NCBI GenBank assembly: GCA_013298125.1
Contig: JAAFJP010000030.1
Location: forward strand, 17,745-81,744
DNA from: Cytophagales bacterium
GTDB taxonomy: Bacteria; Bacteroidota; Bacteroidia; Cytophagales; Spirosomataceae
DNA: 64,000 nt
Direction: 5' to 3'
The notes under the pieces were generated by a model, which ran no database searches, had not been told where the DNA came from, and was given only the letters and a program-made list of their open reading frames with translations. Made by a program: the position numbers and the translations under genes. Below are positions 37,460 through 45,124 of this stretch, piece after piece. The stretch's first letter is position 1. Every line of letters begins with the position of its first letter.

Positions 37460-37981
37460 TTAGTTTTGCTGAAATAAGATTGCTTTATAATGATGCAAGG
37501 TATGATAAATCGTGAAATAAAGCATCTCACGAATGGTTAATTTTCCGAGAACGGGATGTGGAATCAAGTATTTATCCAAATCCTCTTCTGTAAAATCACC
37601 CACCTTTTTCAAGAATGAATCATTGATTTTTTTCAACTCCTCAATCAAGTCATCTTTTTTGTTTTCTACTGTTATATTCTCTGGGACAAATTTCTCCGTT
37701 GCCACTGCACCTTCTTCTAATGCTTTGCGGTATTTCGCCCCCATTTCGTCATAATTTCGAGCTTCACGATTCAGTTTTCCAAAGAATAAAAGGGCAAAAT
37801 TAGGCAATGAAAAAGCCATATTCAAAGGCTTTACCGAAAGCGATAAATGCTTACAATTCTCTGCAATCGACCATTTGTTATCTTTTCTAACATAAAAAAT
37901 GGTATCGTCTGCCTTCCGCAAAGTATCATCGACTATCGAAAATCCTTCGGCGAGTTTTTGGAGTATTTCTTGTTTTGTCAT
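37460..37981 (-). CDS. DinB family protein (second)
   Basis: 173 residues. Four-helix bundle with WSIAENCKHLSLSVKPLN and LYFTIYHTLHHYKAIL, carrying the typical metal-binding histidines. The previous gene starts 8 bp after its stop, so the two are co-transcribed. Confidence 0.85.
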   Translation of the reverse strand: MTKQEILQKLAEGFSIVDDTLRKADDTIFYVRKDNKWSIAENCKHLSLSVKPLNMAFSLPNFALLFFGKLNREARNYDEMGAKYRKALEEGAVATEKFVPENITVENKKDDLIEELKKINDSFLKKVGDFTEEDLDKYLIPHPVLGKLTIREMLYFTIYHTLHHYKAILFQQN

Positions 37982-38049
37982 TTTAGGGTTTTTCTAAAAT
38001 TTAATATTAGTTTCTGCATTTTTACTGCCAACTGCATACTAAAAACTGC

Positions 38050-39225
38050 CTACTTTTTAGTTATCCAAGCCCACAACATTTCGCATTCAATGGGGGCTTG
38101 TCCGCTTTCGTCAGTTACTGAAACGGCTATTAAAATCTCTCCTTTTTCCTGATTTTTCATCATTGCTTTTTGCTCTTCGGTGATGGTCGCAACGGCTCGC
38201 ATACTACCCGAAGAACGCCTCACAAAATTGGTTTTGATAGATTTTATCAAAGGAATTTTGTTGTCGTCAATATTCATCCCTACGACCATTCCCGTGGCTG
38301 TTTCTGCCAATAAAACCATCGCCGCAGCGTGTACTTGCCCGATGTGATTTCGGTTTTTGGGTTTATTTTCAATGCTTGCAATGACTCTCTCGGTGGTCAT
38401 TTCTTCAAAAGAAATTCCTGCCGTACCGACAAAACGGACGGTTCTGCCGATGAGAAATGAAAGAACCCATTTTGGGTAATTTTTGACTTTGTTTACTGTT
38501 CTGGCTAAGTTATTCATAGATTTTTTTTTCTTTTTCAATTTTATCAAAGACTGAGCGTATCTGACCATTTCTAATAAAGTCAAATCTTTTTTTGCATCAT
38601 TTTCCATTATTTTACGAGCAATCTTAATGCTTCGCTCATCCGCTTTCTGAAAATTTCCTCCATCAAAAGGTGGCTGAGGGTCGTATTCTAAAACAAGTTG
38701 ATAACCTTTTGCCTTTTCTTCTCCCAAAATTTGACCTACCAAAAACAAGCTCATATCTATTCCTGCCGATACGCCCGCCGCCGTAATGATCTTTCCGTTT
38801 TGAATAAATCTTTCGGAGGTTGGTATCGCTTCGTAATCTTTCAATAAATGACTAACCGCCCAATGAGTTGTGGCAGGCAAGCCTTTGAGAATGCCAGCCG
38901 CCCCCAAAATAATAGACCCCGAACAAACGGAAGTAGTCCAAGTGGTAGTTTCGTGAATTTTCTGAATCCATGAAATTACGGTTTTATTTTTTATTTCTTT
39001 CAAAAAACCAACCGTTGAGCCTGGAATCAATAATATATCTGCTGTAGTGATTTCTGAAATATCATACTCGGCAACCAATTTTAGGAAATGAGTATCTGTA
39101 ACGATAACTCCCTTTTCTTTGGCAACAAATTTTACCTTTGCATTCGGTAATCTACTCAAAACTTCATAAGGTCCAACAGTATCAAGGGCTGTCAATCCAT
39201 TGTAAATATAAATTACTATTTCCAT
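38050..39225 (-). CDS. DJ-1/PfpI domain fused to DUF4442 hotdog domain (possible frameshift fusion)
   Basis: 391 residues in one frame. Residues 1-225 are a DJ-1/PfpI (isonitrile hydratase-like) domain with the nucleophile elbow SVCSGSIILGAAG; residues about 237-391 start at MNNLARTV and are a DUF4442 hotdog domain (HIGQVHAAAMVLLAETATGMVVG). The junction is LKKKKKSM over a run of nine A residues (38521-38529). With eight A, the first domain would end at a TGA overlapping the ATG at 38517 by the usual ATGA. It is therefore probably two genes fused by a one-base change, real or a sequencing error. Confidence 0.75.
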   Translation of the reverse strand: MEIVIYIYNGLTALDTVGPYEVLSRLPNAKVKFVAKEKGVIVTDTHFLKLVAEYDISEITTADILLIPGSTVGFLKEIKNKTVISWIQKIHETTTWTTSVCSGSIILGAAGILKGLPATTHWAVSHLLKDYEAIPTSERFIQNGKIITAAGVSAGIDMSLFLVGQILGEEKAKGYQLVLEYDPQPPFDGGNFQKADERSIKIARKIMENDAKKDLTLLEMVRYAQSLIKLKKKKKSMNNLARTVNKVKNYPKWVLSFLIGRTVRFVGTAGISFEEMTTERVIASIENKPKNRNHIGQVHAAAMVLLAETATGMVVGMNIDDNKIPLIKSIKTNFVRRSSGSMRAVATITEEQKAMMKNQEKGEILIAVSVTDESGQAPIECEMLWAWITKK

Positions 39226-39285
39226 GTTGAAATTTAATTAAAAAATTGGGCAAAATCATTGACTTTACCCAATCTGTACCACAAG

Positions 39286-40161
39286 TCATTTTATAAAACC
39301 TTCTAAATCCTTCAAAGCTCTCGCCCAAAGGGTTTCTTTAAATTTCTTTCTGAAAAAACCAAAATGTCCTATCTCTTTTTCTCCAATTTCTTGGGGCGTT
39401 ACGCAATCAATTTTTATGTCTCCCGTACTCTTGACGTGCTTCCAAAACATGGGTATAGAACGAGCGTTTGAGATAGGGTCGTCCGTGGTCCAATATACTT
39501 GAATCGGGAAAGTTAATTCTTGAAAAAAGCCCTTATCCGCTGATTCAGAGGCATATTTGTGATTAAAAAAGTATTCTGGAACACTGCACCAATTCCGCCA
39601 ATCTAAGACAATTTGCTTGGGTAAATCCTCCATCAAACCCAATTTTTTAGCGGCAACATATCCGAATAAAAGATTAGAAATTGGGGTAAAAATCTGGAAG
39701 AAAAAATGCGTTTGAAGTCTATATCCCAAAGGCATAAAATTCCAGTAACCCACCGAAGTAGCGAACGTAACCATGCCCTTAATTTTATGATGATTGGGCA
39801 TCATTCCAGCTTTTTGACCACCTACGCTATGCCCCATGATGAGCTTGGGCAATGCTGGAAATTGGGCATCTAAGTAGTCCAAAACGGCGGGCATATCACG
39901 TTGTCCCCACATCACGTAGTCATACGTACAGCCACGCAAACCACCCTCGGGCGTAGATTCGCACACACCTCGATAGTCGAATATACAGGCTACGAAGCCA
40001 TTTTCGACTAAATAATTGGCAAAAGGAAGGTAATATTCTTTGGGGGCTGCTGTGGCAGAATTGATTTGGACGACGGCTTTGGGTTGTCCGTCGGGCGTTA
40101 AAAGTATGGCTGAGAGTTCAACGCCATCTTCACATTTTATTTTTATTTTTTGTTGATTCAT
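39286..40161 (-). CDS. Alpha/beta hydrolase
   Basis: 291 residues from MNQQKIKI at 40161. Nucleophile elbow GHSVGG, oxyanion-region sequence INSATAAPKEYYLPFA, and C-terminal TTDDPISNARS / EIGHFGFF with catalytic aspartate and histidine. An operator-like palindrome begins at its first codon (40161-40188). Substrate unknown; the operator suggests induction by a small molecule. Confidence 0.88.
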   Translation of the reverse strand: MNQQKIKIKCEDGVELSAILLTPDGQPKAVVQINSATAAPKEYYLPFANYLVENGFVACIFDYRGVCESTPEGGLRGCTYDYVMWGQRDMPAVLDYLDAQFPALPKLIMGHSVGGQKAGMMPNHHKIKGMVTFATSVGYWNFMPLGYRLQTHFFFQIFTPISNLLFGYVAAKKLGLMEDLPKQIVLDWRNWCSVPEYFFNHKYASESADKGFFQELTFPIQVYWTTDDPISNARSIPMFWKHVKSTGDIKIDCVTPQEIGEKEIGHFGFFRKKFKETLWARALKDLEGFIK

Positions 40162-40188
40162 CTTTACCAAACGATTGTTTGGTAAAGA
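40161..40188. promoter_or_regulatory. Perfect palindromic operator at the hydrolase start
   Basis: TCTTTACCAAAC (40161-40172), GATT, GTTTGGTAAAGA (40177-40188): a 28-bp palindrome with 12-bp arms overlapping the base before the hydrolase ATG. The size and symmetry fit a TetR-family operator; no TetR-like gene lies in the window. Confidence 0.7.
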
Positions 40189-40216
40189 TGTGAGATGATT
40201 TTTAGAAAAGCAAATT

Positions 40217-40639
40217 TTATTTTAATTTCATCCGAAAACTATCCTCCATTTCCTCAAAAATTCTAAAACCTAAATCTTGATAAAATTGAATGGCTCTATG
40301 ATTCATTTTCAGAACTTCTAACCGAATTTTAGGATAATTTCTGATTAAATCTTCCATGATAATTTTACCAATTCCTTGCCCTTGAAAATGCTGTAAAATC
40401 ATCAAATTTGCCAAGAAGATATGGTCATCAAATGGAATAGTTTCGAGATAGCCGATTGGTTCATTTTGTAGCTCAATTATTTGGAAATGCTCTTTTTTGT
40501 ATGCTGACTGATGAAATTCTCTTTGTGAAATATCATTCCAACCCCAGAGTAATTCCAAGTATTCTTGCAAGGCATTTTTCTTGATTTTATAAGTCAAATC
40601 AAGGTCTTCATCGCTGGCTTTTCGGATGTTGAATATCAT
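40217..40639 (-). CDS. GNAT family N-acetyltransferase
   Basis: 140 residues with ANLMILQHFQGQGIGKIIMED (acetyl-CoA loop QGxGxGK) and LEVLKMNHRAIQFYQDLGFRI. Its start overlaps the stop of the upstream oxidoreductase gene by four bases. Substrate unknown. Confidence 0.9.
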   Translation of the reverse strand: MIFNIRKASDEDLDLTYKIKKNALQEYLELLWGWNDISQREFHQSAYKKEHFQIIELQNEPIGYLETIPFDDHIFLANLMILQHFQGQGIGKIIMEDLIRNYPKIRLEVLKMNHRAIQFYQDLGFRIFEEMEDSFRMKLK

Positions 40640-41715
40640 ACTAATTTTACTTTCTTCCCCGTCTTAGCCGCCTCAAAAGCCGCCATCATAATTTTCACAT
40701 CTCGCAAACCTTCTTCGCCAGGCGTTCTCATCGGGCGATTATTGATGATGTCTCCACAAATACCGTCCAACATTAAGGTTTGATGATGCACAATCGGGAA
40801 TTTCATTTCTCCTTTGGAAGTTTTGCCTTTCAGAGGTCCATAATCGAAGGCGGGCGACATCTCCAAATTACCATTTTCGTAACCTACATACAGGCGTTGC
40901 AAGTACGAGTTATACGTAGTGGTATGATTAGAAATCGCTCCACTCGGAAATTTCATTTGCCAAAACATCGTTTCCTCAATGCCCTCCACATAAATATCTG
41001 GATGGGTTTTCACGGCTTGGGCAGTTACCGAAATCGGCTCTTCGCCCGTAGCGTATCGGGCAGCGTTTACGGCATATACACCCACGTCCATCATAGGTCC
41101 TCCGCCCGAGAGTTTTGGAATCATTCGCCAAGCCTTTTTATCTCTTAACGGAAACCCAAAACTTGACTCAACAAAGGCTACTTTGCCAAAATCTTTATCC
41201 TTCGCCAATCGCATGACTTCATTTGTAAATGGTTCATAATGAAGACGATAGCCAATGGAAAGCGTTACTTTTGCCACCTTGCAAGCCGCCATCATTTCCT
41301 CACATTCTTTTACAGAAATTGCCATTGGTTTTTCACAAATAACGTGTTTACCCGCCTTTGCCGCCCGCAAAACAAACTCATGGTGCATTCCATTGGGCAA
41401 AACCACATAGACCACATCGATATCTGGATTCTTAGAGATTTCGTCAAAATTTTGATAATTATAAATGTTCTTGTCTGGAATGTCATACTTCTTTTTCCAA
41501 GTTTCAGCCTTTGCGGGCGTACCCGTAACGATACCCACCAAACGACAAAATTGTGTGTTTACGAAGGATGGGGCAAGATTATTGGTTGCATAACTACCCA
41601 AACCAACAAGAGCAACGCCTAATTTTTTCTCAGGTAAACAGGCTTGCGAAACGAAAGGAATAGCAACAGAACTTGCCACAAAGGTTTTTAGGAAATCACG
41701 ACGGGTATTTTTCAT
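40636..41715 (-). CDS. Gfo/Idh/MocA family oxidoreductase with Tat/lipoprotein-like signal
   Basis: 359 residues. Twin-arginine start (NTRRDFLKTFVASSVAIPFVSQAC) that ends in a possible lipobox cysteine (Cys26), then the Rossmann loop GLGSYATNN, the EKP motif (CEKPMAISVKECEEMM) and GGGPMMDVGVYAVNA with the catalytic aspartate. An exported sugar or inositol dehydrogenase-like protein; substrate unknown. Coupled to the downstream GNAT gene. Confidence 0.9.
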   Translation of the reverse strand: MKNTRRDFLKTFVASSVAIPFVSQACLPEKKLGVALVGLGSYATNNLAPSFVNTQFCRLVGIVTGTPAKAETWKKKYDIPDKNIYNYQNFDEISKNPDIDVVYVVLPNGMHHEFVLRAAKAGKHVICEKPMAISVKECEEMMAACKVAKVTLSIGYRLHYEPFTNEVMRLAKDKDFGKVAFVESSFGFPLRDKKAWRMIPKLSGGGPMMDVGVYAVNAARYATGEEPISVTAQAVKTHPDIYVEGIEETMFWQMKFPSGAISNHTTTYNSYLQRLYVGYENGNLEMSPAFDYGPLKGKTSKGEMKFPIVHHQTLMLDGICGDIINNRPMRTPGEEGLRDVKIMMAAFEAAKTGKKVKLV

Positions 41716-41738
41716 GTTTTTTTGGGGTTTATTTTTTT

Positions 41739-41889
41739 ACCGCAAGGACGGGAGGACGCAAATTAAAAAGGTTCTTCTATAATTTCTGGGCTAACGCAGG
41801 CAGGGTTCAAAACCCTGCCTGCGTTCATTCTCGTATAAATCGTAGTTGAATCATTAAAAATAAACCTTGCGTCCTCCCGTCCTTGCGGT
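41739..41889. repeat. Two nested perfect inverted repeats
   Basis: Outer 23-bp arms (41739-41761 and 41867-41889, ACCGCAAGGACGGGAGGACG) enclose inner 15-bp arms (41793-41807 and 41811-41825, AACGCAGGCAGGGTT) with a 3-nt loop. Both are exact. Located between the oxidoreductase start and the NTF2-like stop, with no gene inside. Confidence 0.9.
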
Positions 41890-41897
41890 TAATTATC

Positions 41898-42368
41898 TCA
41901 CAACTCCTTCCGAGCCATATAATTTTCTAAGCCAGCCATTGCAGTGGTTCTTACTTTTTGATGTAAAAAGCCCGTCCAACCTAATAATTTACCCATGATT
42001 CCCAAAGATTGTGAAGCCCAACGGTGGAAATTAAAACTGTCTCGATGCGTTAAGATTTTACCGTCTTTAAAGGTAAACTTGGCATCAATAACGTTGTGAA
42101 CTTGATTGCCCGTTTGTGAAAACGTGTACCAAGCCTCCCAATGGGCTTTTCCAGAAGAATCATTGGCTTGAATACCAGAAAATTCCATTCGTAAATCCGT
42201 ACCTCTTTCAATCAACATCCTCCACATCATCCCGATTTGTTTTCCCTTCAAATCAAAGGCTTCGTCCTTGAAAGTTGCCTCTTCGTGATAACATTCAGCC
42301 ATCGTGTGATAGTCTTTTTGTGCGAAGGCTTCGTAAAATTTGTAGATTAATTGTTCGTTTGCGTGCAT
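41898..42368 (-). CDS. Nuclear transport factor 2 (SnoaL)-like protein
   Basis: 156 residues. Alpha+beta barrel typical of the SnoaL-like family: YKFYEAFAQKDYHTMAECYHEEATFKDEAFDLKGKQ and FKDGKILTHRDSFNFHRW. Catalytic role and substrate unknown. Isolated, divergent from the ChaN-like gene. Confidence 0.85.
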   Translation of the reverse strand: MHANEQLIYKFYEAFAQKDYHTMAECYHEEATFKDEAFDLKGKQIGMMWRMLIERGTDLRMEFSGIQANDSSGKAHWEAWYTFSQTGNQVHNVIDAKFTFKDGKILTHRDSFNFHRWASQSLGIMGKLLGWTGFLHQKVRTTAMAGLENYMARKEL

Positions 42369-42576
42369 GGTTGTCTTGGGTTTGTTAAAGTATCTGCATA
42401 AATTTACATAAGAAGTCGTTAAGTTTTAAGTCTGTAAGTCGATAAGTTAAAAAAAGCTCATAAATGAATGATTCCTAATTAATAATGTACATATTTCAGA
42501 TTAAAAAAGACATAAACTATTTCAACCAAAACTTAAAATATATTATTTATCAAAACAATTCCTGTCAAAGCATAAA

Positions 42577-43452
42577 ATGAAAATCCTCCCCTTTTTACTT
42601 ACCATTTGCTTTTTTAGTTTCGTAAAATCCGACAAGCCCGCTTATTTGTTGTACGACAAAGACTTGAAGGCTGTTTCTTACGAAAATATGCTCAAAGAAT
42701 TGTCTCAGGCAGACATCGTTTTCTTTGGTGAATTACACGATAACTCCTTGAATCACTGGCTCGAATTGCAGGTTACGAAGGATATTTTTCAAGTCAAAAA
42801 AGAGAAATTAGTCTTGGGTGCAGAGATGTTTGAAGCTGATAATCAGACCGTTGTGGATGAATATTTAAAATCACTCATCACCGCCAAACAGTTTGAAACC
42901 GAAGCAAAAGTTTGGCAAAATTATCAGACAGATTATAAGCCTTTATTGGATTTTGCCCAACAAAATAAACTCAAATTTATCGCTACCAATATTCCCAGAA
43001 GATACGCAAGCATCGTATCAAAGGGTGGATTAGAAGCTCTCAATCAACTTTCGGATGATGCCAAAAAGAACATTGCCACACTACCCATTGATGTAGATTT
43101 AACACTACCCGCCTACGCAGAAATGATGAAAATGGGCGGAATGCACGGAAGCGGAGGCATGAATATGTCGGCTGAAAATATCACCAAAGCCCAAATAATT
43201 AAGGATGCCACGATGGCAAGTTTTATCTTGAAAAATTATGTAGCTGGACAAACCTTTTTACATTACAACGGCAGTTATCATTCCAATAATTTTGAGGGAA
43301 TTGTTTGGCATTTGAAAAAGAAAAATCCTAAATTGAAGATTGTTACCATCAATACCATTCAAGCCAAAGACATCACGCAACCCTCTGAGAAAGAGAAGAA
43401 TACGGCTATTTTTATCTTTGCGATTCCTGATGATATGACGAAGAGTTATTGA
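42577..43452 (+). CDS. ChaN family heme-regulated iron-transport-like protein
   Basis: 291 residues with an N-terminal signal peptide (LPFLLTICFFSFVKS). The ChaN (Cofac_haem_bdg) domain is indicated by ADIVFFGELHDNSLNHWLEL and LVLGAEMFEADNQTVVDEYL and by HYNGSYHSNNFEGIVWHL. Family members bind heme or help iron uptake; local context does not add more. Confidence 0.85.
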   Translation: MKILPFLLTICFFSFVKSDKPAYLLYDKDLKAVSYENMLKELSQADIVFFGELHDNSLNHWLELQVTKDIFQVKKEKLVLGAEMFEADNQTVVDEYLKSLITAKQFETEAKVWQNYQTDYKPLLDFAQQNKLKFIATNIPRRYASIVSKGGLEALNQLSDDAKKNIATLPIDVDLTLPAYAEMMKMGGMHGSGGMNMSAENITKAQIIKDATMASFILKNYVAGQTFLHYNGSYHSNNFEGIVWHLKKKNPKLKIVTINTIQAKDITQPSEKEKNTAIFIFAIPDDMTKSY

Positions 43453-43648
43453 TTATGTTAAGACAAAATAGAGACAAATTGCAGAGTAACCTACCGTTCA
43501 GTAAATATTAAAGATAATGATAGTTATTTTGAATATAATCTTCAAACTTTGACTAAATCATTCTGTTTTCTTAATGAGTATTTTCCACAAAAAACTGGAT
43601 AAATCCTCATAAAAACAGAATATTCATAAACTTTAAAATATACTTAAC

Positions 43649-44668
43649 ATGAAAAAATGTAATTGTTTTTGTTCAATTATTCCGCCTGATATGGTGGATA
43701 ATCTTAAAAAAAATGGCGTTGATGTTGGCAAAGGAATGGCAAATGCTGACCGAGGTTTTCGGATGAGAAGAAAGCTCAAAATAGCGAGTATGGGTGCGAT
43801 TCAGCCACTCGTGGGTAATGCCAATCGGATTGTGTATGACTGCCAGCACACCACTAATCGTCAATTGGCTTTGGTCAGAAATGAAGGGGCAGCGGCAAGT
43901 GTTGATGTTTCTGTTAATAATGCTTATGATTTTGCGGGTAAGGTTCGAGAGTTTTATAGAACCGTACTTGGCTGGAATTCAATTGATAACAACGGATTAG
44001 ACATTATCCTGAATGTACATTACAGCAAAAAATATAACAATGCTTTTTGGGATGGTTCACAGATGACTTTTGGCGATGGGGATGGTGTGATTTTCGTGGA
44101 TTTTACAAAATCATTGGATGTGGCAGGACACGAAATGAGTCATGGCGTAGTGCAATATACAGCTAATTTGACCTATTCTGGACAGCCAGGGGCTTTGAAT
44201 GAACACTATGCTGATGCCATGGGGATTGCCATTAAACAATATGCTCTTGGACAAACCGCTCAAACTTCTGACTGGTTGGTAGGTGCTGACATCATGGGTC
44301 CACAATTGCAAGGTATGGCAATTCGCTCAATGAAAGCTCCTGGGACAGCTTATAATCATCCCCTTTTGGGACGTGATCCACAACCTGATAATATGGCAAA
44401 TCTTTATACAGGGGCAGCCGATAACCGTGGGGTACACATCAATAGCGGTATTCCGAATAAGGTTTTCTATTTAGTTTCCATCGGAATTACTACCGTGAGT
44501 GCTACTAAACTATGGTTTGAAACCTTGAAAGTATTGAAGCCAATGACTAATTTTAAAGGCTTCAAAACCGCTATCAAAAAAATGGCTAAGAAAATGGTGA
44601 ATGCAGGAAAACTACCCGCTACTACGATTGGTATTGTGGATAGTGCTTTTGCGACGGTTGGTTTATAA
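43649..44668 (+). CDS. Protealysin-like M4 metalloprotease
   Basis: 339 residues, no secretory signal peptide. The N-terminus CFCSIIPPDMVDNL is the short protealysin-type propeptide containing the PP...L motif. The thermolysin fold shows HEMSHG (His161, Glu162, His165 as zinc ligands/catalytic Glu) and ALNEHYADAMG (Glu185 zinc ligand), with the acid-stabilising His263 in GVHINSG. Such proteases are cytoplasmic or released by lysis and bind the emfourin inhibitor encoded next to them, here 11 bp downstream. Confidence 0.95.
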   Translation: MKKCNCFCSIIPPDMVDNLKKNGVDVGKGMANADRGFRMRRKLKIASMGAIQPLVGNANRIVYDCQHTTNRQLALVRNEGAAASVDVSVNNAYDFAGKVREFYRTVLGWNSIDNNGLDIILNVHYSKKYNNAFWDGSQMTFGDGDGVIFVDFTKSLDVAGHEMSHGVVQYTANLTYSGQPGALNEHYADAMGIAIKQYALGQTAQTSDWLVGADIMGPQLQGMAIRSMKAPGTAYNHPLLGRDPQPDNMANLYTGAADNRGVHINSGIPNKVFYLVSIGITTVSATKLWFETLKVLKPMTNFKGFKTAIKKMAKKMVNAGKLPATTIGIVDSAFATVGL

Positions 44669-44679
44669 TTTTCAAAGAA

Positions 44680-44961
44680 ATGGACATCAAATTCACACGT
44701 TCAGGCGGATTTATGGGCGGGCTTTTCGAGAAAAAAATCAGTCAGGAACATTTACCTTCTGACTTACAAAATATCGTCCAAAATCTTATCGAAAATAAAG
44801 CTCAATACAAAAAAATAAAGCCCTCAGAGCAACTGAGAGATGGGTTTGTGTATTCTTTGGAAATAAAAAAACTTAGTCCAAAATTGAAACTGACCTTTGA
44901 TGATGGGAATTTACCAGCAGAATTATCATCGCTGGTCAATCATTTTTTGACTTCGGAATAG
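44680..44961 (+). CDS. Emfourin-like inhibitor of the M4 protease
   Basis: 93 residues. IKFTRSGGFMGGLFEKKI matches the N-terminus of emfourin (protealysin inhibitor of Serratia), and the remainder is a compact beta-rich domain ending LSSLVNHFL. It is encoded directly after the protealysin-like gene, as in the known bicistronic operons. The inhibitory function is inferred from family and position. Confidence 0.85.
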   Translation: MDIKFTRSGGFMGGLFEKKISQEHLPSDLQNIVQNLIENKAQYKKIKPSEQLRDGFVYSLEIKKLSPKLKLTFDDGNLPAELSSLVNHFLTSE

Positions 44962-44977
44962 TTTAAAGATTAGGTTG

Positions 44978-45008
44978 AGGAAGTCTTCGCTTAAAGCGGA
45001 GACTTCCT
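44978..45008 (+). terminator. Hairpin after the emfourin gene
   Basis: AGGAAGTCT (44978-44986) pairs with AGACTTCCT (45000-45008), extended by TCGCT/AGCGG inside. The following T-tract is weak, so termination may be partial. Confidence 0.7.
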
Positions 45009-45124
45009 TGTTTAAAGGCGTTCATTATCAAATAATTAACCAATTTTCAATAACTAATAACCAATAACCATTCAAAAATCCACAGCTTATTATTTATATT
45101 GCATCATAATTCAAAAAATTAGCG

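Noticed and set aside
37453..37530. Extended start of the first DinB-like gene
   Set aside because: Overlaps the second DinB-like gene and adds no family sequence.
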